Assembly: GCF_050946405.1 (NCBI RefSeq)
Contig: NZ_JBMNUS010000008.1
Location: forward strand, 177,027 to 241,026
Reading direction: 5' to 3'
DNA length: 64,000 nt
Origin: Pseudochelatococcus sp050946405
Lineage (GTDB): Bacteria; Pseudomonadota; Alphaproteobacteria; Rhizobiales; Beijerinckiaceae
Both the position numbers and the translations under genes were made by a program. The notes under the pieces were generated by a model. The model was not told the DNA's origin. It made no database searches and was given only the letters and a program-made list of their open reading frames with translations. Positions 16,723 to 24,522 of the stretch are shown one piece after another (position 1 is the first letter of the stretch; every line of letters starts with the position of its first letter).

Positions 16723-19700
16723 GGCGCCGCCTTCGCGCCCGTCACCTCAACGACGCCATGTCCCGTGCGGCCGAAGCGGTCTGGCCGATAAAGATCCTCG
16801 ACGACGGCGGGCGGATGCCCGTAGCGGCCGGGCGAAACCGCCCGCACGACATACGCCACCGAGAAGAACGCGGGCTGATCGGGCGTGCGCGCGAAAGAAG
16901 CGACGAAACGGTCATCGCGGTATTCGACATGGGTGGGCTCCACGTCGCGCGTCAGCCAGGGTAGCGCGGCGACATCGGCGCTGTCGACGAGGCGCGGATT
17001 GTCGATCTCGAAACCGGCCGGCAGAAAATCCACCAGCAGCGCCTGCGCCTGCCGCGCATCGCGCTCCGTCACCTTCAGCACGGTCACCAGCCGCTCGTTC
17101 TGAGTCACTTCGGCGGGATCGGCCGGCTTGCCGTCGAGCCGGAAATAGGAGCGCTCCACCGCATAACCCTGGTCGAGCGCCGGTTCGCGCGCCACCGGGT
17201 TGCCGGCCACGCCGATCACCGCCTGCACCGGCGTGTCGCCGTCATTGGCGATCGTCACGGTTCCGGCGGCGAGGTCCGTGCCGGACAGCGTGCGGAACAG
17301 CGGCCCCGTGTGCGGCACGCCATCGACGGTGAGCGAGAGGGTTTCCGCCTCCTGCGCAAGGCTTGCCGCCGCGAGCACGGCCCATGTATCTTCCTGCGTG
17401 CTGGTGTGGCCGCGCCCGTCGCGCGCCCGCTCCAGCACGTCGCCGATAGCGGCGAGATGCGCGCGCCCGGCGCCCGTTTCACCCACGAGCGCCAGCACGC
17501 CGGCCGCATCGCGCAGCACGGAACCATAGTCGCTGCGCCCGCGCTCGTTGTCCTTCGCGTTTTCGAGCGCCGCCGCCGCCCGTGCCATCACCCGGTCGGC
17601 GCGCGTGCGGTCGCCGAGCAGCGCAAGCCCCGCGCCGATCTGCGCCTGCGCCAGCGGCGAGCCGAAGGAGGCGAGCCGCACATCGGCGAAATAACGCAGG
17701 TCGCCGATGACCGGCCGGCCGTTGCGCGCCAGCACATAGGCCGCATAGGCAAGCGCCTCGCCCTCGCCGTCCGGGAAGTCGGCGCTGTTGACGACCGCGT
17801 TGCGTAGCCGGTCGAGCGTCTGGGTGAAGGCGCGCTGCGGCACCGCGAACTCGCGTTCGCGCGCCCGGGTGAGAAAATCCGCTACGAAAGCGTCGAGCCA
17901 CAGGTCGTCGCCGCCGACCGACCACAGGCCGAAGGAACCGCTCGCATCCTGGCGCGACAGCACCCGCGCGATCGCCTCGTCGACGCGGGCATCGGCGTCG
18001 GTGTCCGGGGGCAGCGCATTCAGCGCCGCCAGCGTGTTGGCGTAGAGCAGCGGCAGCGCGCGACTCACCGTCTGTTCGGTGCAGCCGTAGGGGAAACGGT
18101 CGAGCGCGCCCAGCAGCGCCGGCACGTCGAGCGCCGCCAACGGCGTCACCGACAGCGACACGACGCCGGTGCCCGGCCGGAAATCCGCCAGCAGATCGCC
18201 AGAGAGGCTGACGCTCCCGCCCCGCGCCAGCGGATGCACCGTGCGGCGCGCCAGCGGCCGCGTGCCCGCGCCGACGCCGATTTGCAGCGTCTGCGACGCA
18301 TCGACGCCGGGACCGGAGATCGTCGCCGTGAGCGAGGCGCGCCCCACGCCGGTCGCCGTCACCGGAATCGCGAACCCTTCGCCGCCGCCCCGATCGAGCC
18401 GGATGGCCGGCTCCAGCACCCGCGCATCGACCTGCAACGGGCCGTCGACGGTCAGCGCGAGGCGATAGTCGCCCGCCGGGCCGGCGACGTTATCCACCGC
18501 CAGGAACAACAGCGACGAATCATCGACATTGAGGAAGCGCGGCAGGCTCGCCGACACCACCACCGGATCGCGCACGATCACATCCGCGTCCGCCTGTCCG
18601 ACGCGCCCCTTCGACCACGCGACCGCCATCAGCCGCACCGTGCCGTTGAAGGCGGGAATCTCGAACGCGACAGGCGCGGTGCCGTCCGCCGCGACTTTGA
18701 CGACGCCGGTATAAAGCGCGAGCGGCGCCTGTGCCGGCGGCGAACCCTCCAGTTGCAGCGCGCCGGCATCTCCGCCCGAGCGGATCGCGCCGCGCGTGCC
18801 CTGCATGCCGTCGATCAGGAAGCCGTAAATGTCGCGGATATCGGTGCCCAATTGCCGCTGGCCGAAGAAATGATCCTCCGGCCGGGGCGATTCGTAGCGG
18901 GTGAGATTGAGAATGCCGACATCGACGGCCGCGACCGAGACATAAGCCTCCTCGCCGGGCTGCAACCCGCCCACCTTCACCGGCACGGACAGCGTGCCGC
19001 GCGGCGTGATCGTGCGTTCCCCGCCGAGATCGACGCTGATCGTGCGCGCCGCGCGATCCACCGAAAACCACGCGAGCCCCAGCGCCCGCCCCGGCTGCCG
19101 CCGCGCCTCGACATCGAGCGGACGATGCGCCAGCGCCACGACATACGCGCCCGGCCCCCATTCCGCCTTCACGGGCAGCGTGACGCTCGTCCCCTCCGGC
19201 GTCACGTCGACGGTGCGCTCCTCATGGATACGGTCGCTCGCGACGACGAGCGTGATCTTGCCGGCGAAGCGCGGCTTCAGCGCCACGGTCAGGTCGTCGC
19301 CGGCGGTATAGGCGGACTTGTTCAGCACGAGTTCCAGCCGGTCGGGCGTGTCCGCGCTCGCCGTGCCGCCGAAGCCCGACGCGAAGCTCACGCTCGCCGG
19401 CTGCAAGGAGCCCCCGACGGACGAAACCTCGAGCCGGTAGCGCCCCCATTCCACCGGCACGCTGATTCGCGCCGGCTCCTGCACCGTCAGATCGAGCACG
19501 CCGTCCCGCACCCGTCGCGTCGTGGTGACGGTCTCGAACGACCATTGCCCGCCCTGGTTGAACCACTGAAAGCGCTGGTCCACGCGCGAGAGCGTCCAGC
19601 GCGCCTGCCCCGCCTGCCGAGCGCCATCCGGCGCTGCGGCAACCACCTCGAACGTCGCCTGCGCGCCTTCGGTGAGGTTGTCGAACAGCGGCCGCACGCC

Positions 19701-21953
19701 GATCACCGGGCCGGAGGGCAGGACGGGCAGCGTCACCGACCGCTCCACCGCCCGGCCGCCGGCTTCCGCCACGCGCAGCGCGATCCGCGCCTCGACGGGG
19801 CGCAGCGCGGCGACGTCCGGCACGGCGACGGTGAGGCTCGCCCGGCCTTGGGCATCCGTCACCGCGCCGCCGGCGATATCCAGCGTCACGCTCTCGAAAG
19901 CCTCGTCGTCGATGCCGACGCGAAAATCCTCCAGTCCGGGCACGGCGGTCCGCGCCGCCTGCTGCACCGTGACCTCGCCGCTGACATCGAGCCCCGCAGC
20001 GGGCGCGCCGTAAAGATATTGCGCATCCACCCCGATATCGGCGGTCTCGCCCCGGCCCAGCACCGGCGCGCGCGGGGCGAGCGTCAGGCCGATGCGCTCC
20101 GGCACGTAATCCTCGACCAGAAACGTGGTTTCGCCGACCGGTTCGCCCTTCGGGTCCACGAAGGCGAGCACGCGCCAGGTGCCGTGCGCCGCTCCGGCCA
20201 GCAGCGGCAGCGACCACGCCCGCCCGCCGAGGCCCTGATCGTCGACGACTGCGCGCCTGTATTCGACGCCGTCGGGCCGGCGCGCCACGAGTGTCACGGG
20301 CAATCCGGCTGCGGCCTGCCCGGCCGCGTCGCGCAGCAGCGTGGTGACATGGACCGTCTCGCCCGTGCGGTAGACGCCGCGCTCCGTGAACACCTGCCCG
20401 TCCAGCGGGCCGGGCGCCGCGCGTCCTGCGACGCCGCGATCGGTGAGATCGAAGGGCGGTTGTTCGAGATCGAGAAAATTGTAGTCGCCCGCCTCCGTCG
20501 TCGCGACCAGCAGGCCGGGGCGCGCGCCGCCCTGCCCGCGCGTGAGGCCGGGATCGAAGGTCGCCGCGCCCTCGGCGTCGGTGCGCATGCGCGCCAGCAC
20601 CTCGTTGTTGCGCGCGACGAGCCGCAGTTCCACACCCTCGGCCGGCGCGGCGGAAGCGAGCGAGCGCGCCAGCACGCGCAATCCGCCGCCGTTCGTCAGC
20701 GCCGTGAGCCCGATATCCGACACGACGAACCATTGCGTGGCGCGCTGGCTGTAATCTTCTTCCGCCGGGGGGCCGCCGGCGGGACGGGCGGTCATCGCGT
20801 AGACGCCGGGCGACAGGCGTTTGCCCACGGCCTCGTGCACCGGAAAGGCGACGATCTCGTCCCTGTTGAGCGTGGAAGGTGTGTCGAGCGTGCCGCTCCA
20901 CACCTTTTCGCCCCGCTCGCCGGCAAGCGTGTCGATCACCCAGCGGCCGAGCTGGTCGAGGAAACCGCCCTCGCGAATCGTGGCGAGAAGATTGCGGTCG
21001 CCAACGCGGAAAATATCGATCTCGACGGCATCCGTGTTGACGGAAACGACCGGAATGCCCTCCTGCCCCGTCGACGGCAGCACATAATTGCGGCCGGTGA
21101 AGCGCACGGCGGGGGCGCGGTCGCGCACATAAATCTCGTAATCGGCGTTGCGCAGCAGCGCGTCGCCCGAGGCGGACGGCAGCCCCTGCCGCAGCACCAC
21201 GGCGTAACGCTCGCCGTGCTTCAGGCCATCCACGCAAACCTGCGATTCCTCTCCGGTGACGGCAGCGCCGGCGGCGCCGGCGATCGCGACGAAGGGGGCG
21301 AAATCGACCCCCTTCGCCACCGGATCGGAAAACCGGAAACAGGCGCGCGGCGAAGCGGCGTCCGAATCCACCGTGTTGCCGGTGATTCGAAAACCGTGGC
21401 GGGCGCGCAATTCCTCATAGACCGTGCGCACGGCGGGCGTGTCGTGCAGCGCGAGCGACGCCTTGTAGCTTTCGAGCGCCTCGCGAAACAGCGCCGAGCG
21501 CACCTGCACCTCGCCCAGAACCGCAAGCGCCCGCGCCTTGTCGGCCGGCCGCGCGGCACGCTGGAAGCCAGCGTAAGCCGCCGTCCGCGCCCGGTCGAGC
21601 CATTGCAGACGCAGCCCGTAATCGTCGGTCTCGAAGGTGGAAGCCAGACGGGCGTAGTTCAGCCATTCCTGAAATTTTTCCGGCTCGCGCAGCAGCAGCG
21701 CGCCGGTGAGCGCCAGAACCCGCGCCGTGTCGCTCCGTCCCGTCGCCTCGCCGATCTCCTTGCGAAGCTGTGCCAGAGAGCGCGACAGATCGGCCTGCGT
21801 CGCGCCGCGCCTCAAGGTGGTGTCGAAGCGCGCAACGTTGCTCGCCAGATCGTTGCGCTGGAAGGCGGTCTGCGATAGCGCCGCGCCGGGCAGCAGCCCC
21901 AGGATCAGCGCGGCTGGCAGGATCAGGCGCCGGAACAACGCGGGAAACGGCAT
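16719..21953 (-). CDS. yfhM: Bacterial alpha-2-macroglobulin (YfhM-like)
   Basis: A 1744-residue periplasmic protease trap. It has an N-terminal signal peptide (about residues 1-27, cleavage near ALS-QT); unlike E. coli YfhM there is no lipobox Cys, so it may be soluble or anchored otherwise. MG domains fill the first two thirds, including a bait region. The thioester motif CTEQ is present, with Cys1291 (YGCTEQT), so covalent trapping of proteases is likely intact. The thioester and complement-like domains and a C-terminal receptor-like domain follow. Length is slightly above the E. coli protein (about 1650). It is co-transcribed with pbpC. Confidence 0.94.
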   Translation of the reverse strand: MPFPALFRRLILPAALILGLLPGAALSQTAFQRNDLASNVARFDTTLRRGATQADLSRSLAQLRKEIGEATGRSDTARVLALTGALLLREPEKFQEWLNYARLASTFETDDYGLRLQWLDRARTAAYAGFQRAARPADKARALAVLGEVQVRSALFREALESYKASLALHDTPAVRTVYEELRARHGFRITGNTVDSDAASPRACFRFSDPVAKGVDFAPFVAIAGAAGAAVTGEESQVCVDGLKHGERYAVVLRQGLPSASGDALLRNADYEIYVRDRAPAVRFTGRNYVLPSTGQEGIPVVSVNTDAVEIDIFRVGDRNLLATIREGGFLDQLGRWVIDTLAGERGEKVWSGTLDTPSTLNRDEIVAFPVHEAVGKRLSPGVYAMTARPAGGPPAEEDYSQRATQWFVVSDIGLTALTNGGGLRVLARSLASAAPAEGVELRLVARNNEVLARMRTDAEGAATFDPGLTRGQGGARPGLLVATTEAGDYNFLDLEQPPFDLTDRGVAGRAAPGPLDGQVFTERGVYRTGETVHVTTLLRDAAGQAAAGLPVTLVARRPDGVEYRRAVVDDQGLGGRAWSLPLLAGAAHGTWRVLAFVDPKGEPVGETTFLVEDYVPERIGLTLAPRAPVLGRGETADIGVDAQYLYGAPAAGLDVSGEVTVQQAARTAVPGLEDFRVGIDDEAFESVTLDIAGGAVTDAQGRASLTVAVPDVAALRPVEARIALRVAEAGGRAVERSVTLPVLPSGPVIGVRPLFDNLTEGAQATFEVVAAAPDGARQAGQARWTLSRVDQRFQWFNQGGQWSFETVTTTRRVRDGVLDLTVQEPARISVPVEWGRYRLEVSSVGGSLQPASVSFASGFGGTASADTPDRLELVLNKSAYTAGDDLTVALKPRFAGKITLVVASDRIHEERTVDVTPEGTSVTLPVKAEWGPGAYVVALAHRPLDVEARRQPGRALGLAWFSVDRAARTISVDLGGERTITPRGTLSVPVKVGGLQPGEEAYVSVAAVDVGILNLTRYESPRPEDHFFGQRQLGTDIRDIYGFLIDGMQGTRGAIRSGGDAGALQLEGSPPAQAPLALYTGVVKVAADGTAPVAFEIPAFNGTVRLMAVAWSKGRVGQADADVIVRDPVVVSASLPRFLNVDDSSLLFLAVDNVAGPAGDYRLALTVDGPLQVDARVLEPAIRLDRGGGEGFAIPVTATGVGRASLTATISGPGVDASQTLQIGVGAGTRPLARRTVHPLARGGSVSLSGDLLADFRPGTGVVSLSVTPLAALDVPALLGALDRFPYGCTEQTVSRALPLLYANTLAALNALPPDTDADARVDEAIARVLSRQDASGSFGLWSVGGDDLWLDAFVADFLTRAREREFAVPQRAFTQTLDRLRNAVVNSADFPDGEGEALAYAAYVLARNGRPVIGDLRYFADVRLASFGSPLAQAQIGAGLALLGDRTRADRVMARAAAALENAKDNERGRSDYGSVLRDAAGVLALVGETGAGRAHLAAIGDVLERARDGRGHTSTQEDTWAVLAAASLAQEAETLSLTVDGVPHTGPLFRTLSGTDLAAGTVTIANDGDTPVQAVIGVAGNPVAREPALDQGYAVERSYFRLDGKPADPAEVTQNERLVTVLKVTERDARQAQALLVDFLPAGFEIDNPRLVDSADVAALPWLTRDVEPTHVEYRDDRFVASFARTPDQPAFFSVAYVVRAVSPGRYGHPPAVVEDLYRPDRFGRTGHGVVEVTGAKAAP

Positions 21954-22095
21954 CGGTGCTCTCCACGGCTACGGGGTCGCGTGACAGGGGCCGAAACGAC
22001 CTGCGCCGGGAAGGATGAACCAGCCCGCCACCAGATGCAAGCACGCCTCTCCGACGCCGCCGCCGGATTTCCTCAAGGAAATGTTAACATCTTGA

Positions 22096-22113
22096 TATGA
22101 CGTTTATGTCATA
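22096..22113. promoter_or_regulatory. Inverted repeat TATGAC-N6-GTCATA
   Basis: TATGAC, six bases (GTTTAT) and GTCATA form a perfect 6-bp inverted repeat upstream of the chaperone/effector pair, in the size range of a dimeric regulator's operator. The binding protein is unknown. Confidence 0.5.
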
Positions 22114-22133
22114 AATTTCTGACAAAAAATTCG

Positions 22134-22147
22134 ATATGTGCACATAT
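22134..22147. promoter_or_regulatory. Perfect 14-bp palindrome ATATGTGCACATAT
   Basis: The two 7-base halves are exact reverse complements with no spacer. It lies 21 bases downstream of the TATGAC/GTCATA repeat, about two helical turns apart by edges, and overlaps the start of a possible -35 region. A candidate operator. Confidence 0.5.
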
Positions 22148-22168
22148 TTGACATAGTTCTCTAATGGT

Positions 22169-22192
22169 ATTCCTCCTTGCCGCAGGAGGAAT
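22169..22192 (+). promoter_or_regulatory. Leader hairpin ATTCCTCC / GGAGGAAT
   Basis: An 8-bp perfect stem with an 8-base loop (TTGCCGCA). The 3' arm contains GGAGGA, a strong anti-Shine-Dalgarno-complementary run, but it lies about 130 bases before the chaperone ATG with no gene behind it. It could act in RNA stability or regulation; no U-tract for a terminator. Confidence 0.45.
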
Positions 22193-22318
22193 CCGCCGCC
22201 CGGAGCGGTGGTGATTGCGGATGGTTCCGGGGCGGTATCGTCCCGGATGTTTGGGAGATCGAAGCGATAATGACGCTGATTTTGCGAGATTCGCCGCATT
22301 CGCGGCGGCATTATTTCA

Positions 22319-22774
22319 ATGTCGACGTTTGAGAATCTGATCGTCGGCCTGGCCCGCGAAGCCGGAATTATTCTTTCCGGCACAATCGAGAGTCCGGTCG
22401 AGTTCAGATACGACGGATTGCCCGTCGTGATTTCCGAAGATCTGCGATCGGGCGTGAGCGAGGTCATCGTCCATGCCCAACTCGGGGAAGTGCCGCGAGA
22501 GCACGAGCTTGAGGTTTATCGCATCCTTCTGGAAGCGAACGTTCTCTGGTCCGCGACGGCCGATGCGACGCTTGGCGTGAACTCCGATACCCGCCAGGTG
22601 ATCATCTGCTACCGCATGCCGCTTGCCGGTCTCGAGCCGGAAAGCTTCGCGGCCGTGATCCGATTCTTCGTCGACGTCGCCCGCAAGTGGGCGGATTTCA
22701 TCGAGGCCGCCCGCACGGAAGGCCATGTTCAATATCCGGCTGACATTGCCGGAGAAACTCTTATTCGCATATGA
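22319..22774 (+). CDS. CesT/Tir-type type III secretion chaperone
   Basis: A 151-residue acidic protein matching the class I secretion chaperone fold (CesT). The hallmark is YRILLEANVLWSATADATLGVNSDTRQVIICYRMPL (about residues 63-98, quoted in part), where the LLEANxLWxxTxxATLG motif is highly characteristic. It is preceded by the beta strands EVIVHAQLGEVP and followed by a C-terminal helix FFVDVARKWADFIEA. Such chaperones bind the N-terminal region of one or a few effectors and keep them secretion-competent. The RBS is weak. Its stop overlaps an in-frame ATG of the next gene. No type III apparatus gene is in the window. Confidence 0.85.
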   Translation: MSTFENLIVGLAREAGIILSGTIESPVEFRYDGLPVVISEDLRSGVSEVIVHAQLGEVPREHELEVYRILLEANVLWSATADATLGVNSDTRQVIICYRMPLAGLEPESFAAVIRFFVDVARKWADFIEAARTEGHVQYPADIAGETLIRI

Positions 22775-22785
22775 AAGGGACGGCC

Positions 22786-24396
22786 ATGCAATTACTCGGA
22801 ACCAAGGCAGAAGCTGGACTGCTACAGGCCCTCTCCGGACAATCGAACGCGAGCACGAGATCGGTACAGCATAGTGGCCATACGTCCGAGAACGGCCCTG
22901 TCACTGTCACCTTCGTTCAATCCGCGTCCGAAAACGTTGAGACGTTGCGGGAGAATAGCAAGAAGCGTCTTGCATCGCTGCCCTGGGGGCGCGTCATGAC
23001 CGGGGTGGTCGCGGGCATTCTCGTCATTCCGTTCGGAATGACGAAACTGGCTCTCGGCCTCACGCTCGGCATCGTCGGCCAGGTCGTCGGCAGGGCCGTC
23101 AAATTCGTCGAGGATTCCGGTATTATCAGCAGTCTGAACAAATTGCGGAGCGAGCGCGCCGCGCTGCACGCCTATTTCAGCAGCCAGACGCAGCAGGAGA
23201 AGTGCATCCTCGGCGAGAAGCTTTCGACAGTAAACGGCGAAGAAATCTCCGTCGGGGAAGCGCTGGAGAAGTATCGCCTCACGCTCGACGGGCGCATCTC
23301 GTCAGAGGAAATGACAATGTATGTCGCCCTTGGCGAAGCTCTCATCACGGAGCTGACAAGGGACGAAAGCGACGGCGTGCCTCCTGTGACGCTGCGCGCC
23401 GCCAACGGCGATCCGCTCCGGATCAACGGCAGGGAGGTGAGGCTCGAATCCGACCGCGATACGGCGCGCGCCATAAGCTGGTATACCTATGCCAAGGCGA
23501 TCGCCGACAATCACCGCGCGAGCGAGGCGCCGATCGATCTTAACTCTCCGTCCGTCACCTTCGTCATCCCGGACTCCGGCAACAGGGTCGGCACCTTTCT
23601 GTCGGCTTCGGACAACGCCTACGGCCGGTGCTCGACTCACATGAAGGAGTTCACCCAGAACCGCGACAGCAGTTTCGCAGGCGGCATGAAAGCGCTGTGG
23701 GAAGGTGGTTTCGCGGCGGCTTTCGCCTATGCCGCGAATGGTCAGCCCCTTCAGCGCGGGATCGAGGACGCCGACAACAAGCTGCCGGGTCCGGGAGGCG
23801 GCGCGGTGCTGTTCGCCAGCATCTACGCGACGAACGGAACGGAAGCGGCGCTCATGCTCAAGCCCGAGTCGGGCGGCATGCCGACGACTCTCGGGCTCGG
23901 GGGCAGGAATGCGGATCTCGCCGATGGCTGGGGCGAGCGGATTCTGGGCACGAGCAACGCCGTCTGGCGCTGCCTGGGGCATACGCTCCATTTCGTCAAG
24001 GACAGCAATCCCGGGCACTATCGCGGCGAAAAACCCAACAAGGGCGTAGTTGGAAAGATTCTGAAGGACGCAACGACGAGGCTGGTCGAAATCGCGCCGG
24101 ACCGGCGCAGCATGATCGTCGGGAACATCGAGAAGAGCGGTTTCGCCGGAACGTTCACGGCGGCGGAGAACATCCTTGATACCAAAGGCCACGATCGGCC
24201 CTCCGTCGTGGACCCGATTGCCGCAGTGATGAAAGACGTAACCGCCGCTTCCACGGATCTGGGCACTGCGGCACCCCACGAGCGCATAGGCAGCGAAGTG
24301 CGGCTACACGGATGGCGCAGGGAGCCGACGCGGCACGCCGGCTCGTCGGCGCCCTCCCCTGCTGCGATCGCGCTGCTGAACGGGCCTGAGGACTGA
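22786..24396 (+). CDS. Unknown protein, candidate type III effector paired with the upstream chaperone
   Basis: No family recognised. This is a 536-residue protein counted from the ATG at 22786, which has AAGGGA just upstream; an ATG at 22771 overlapping the chaperone stop would add 5 residues but lacks a well-placed RBS. The first ~55 residues are Ser/Thr/Gln/Gly-rich and low in hydrophobics, like secretion signals. Residues about 70-103 are hydrophobic (one or two membrane-inserting helices). A soluble C-terminal domain of about 400 residues follows. It contains two RCxxH motifs (Cys282/His285 and Cys396/His399), a possible metal or catalytic site. The tail is Pro/Ala-rich. Effector status is inferred from pairing with a CesT chaperone. 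Confidence 0.7.
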   Translation: MQLLGTKAEAGLLQALSGQSNASTRSVQHSGHTSENGPVTVTFVQSASENVETLRENSKKRLASLPWGRVMTGVVAGILVIPFGMTKLALGLTLGIVGQVVGRAVKFVEDSGIISSLNKLRSERAALHAYFSSQTQQEKCILGEKLSTVNGEEISVGEALEKYRLTLDGRISSEEMTMYVALGEALITELTRDESDGVPPVTLRAANGDPLRINGREVRLESDRDTARAISWYTYAKAIADNHRASEAPIDLNSPSVTFVIPDSGNRVGTFLSASDNAYGRCSTHMKEFTQNRDSSFAGGMKALWEGGFAAAFAYAANGQPLQRGIEDADNKLPGPGGGAVLFASIYATNGTEAALMLKPESGGMPTTLGLGGRNADLADGWGERILGTSNAVWRCLGHTLHFVKDSNPGHYRGEKPNKGVVGKILKDATTRLVEIAPDRRSMIVGNIEKSGFAGTFTAAENILDTKGHDRPSVVDPIAAVMKDVTAASTDLGTAAPHERIGSEVRLHGWRREPTRHAGSSAPSPAAIALLNGPED

Positions 24397-24522
24397 CGGA
24401 AAGCGGCATCCGGCACGACGAGATCTTCGTCGGACGTCAACGGCGTTCGGCGAAGATGGAAAGTTCGTCCGCGCGGCGCGGCCCTCCGGCCGCCTGTCCC
24501 GCGGAGATCGGTGCGGCGGCGA

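Larger units (their letters stand above)
21954..22318. other. AT-rich divergent intergenic region before the chaperone gene
   Basis: About 365 bases between yfhM (minus) and the CesT-like gene (plus). The middle part (about 22080-22170) is markedly AT-richer than the surroundings and holds three palindromic elements listed separately. A TTGACA is present at 22148-22153, but no good -10 follows at 17 bases. No rhizobial tts box or HrpL-type box was recognised by eye. Confidence 0.5.

Noticed and set aside
14947..16791. 614-residue open frame antisense to pbpC
   Set aside because: Arg-rich shadow; pbpC carries all catalytic motifs.
18234..21878. 1214-residue open frame on the plus strand opposite yfhM
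   Set aside because: Arg/His-rich composition typical of an antisense shadow of a GC-rich gene; the minus-strand frame has a clear alpha-2-macroglobulin with thioester motif.
22771..22785. ATG at 22771 as start of the effector-like gene
   Set aside because: It overlaps the chaperone stop attractively, but GGAG is 17 bases away; the ATG at 22786 has AAGGGA at good spacing. Not excluded.
22084..24396. Toxin-antitoxin interpretation of the chaperone/effector pair
   Set aside because: The small partner has a specific CesT motif and is larger than typical antitoxins; the large partner has a secretion-signal-like N-terminus.
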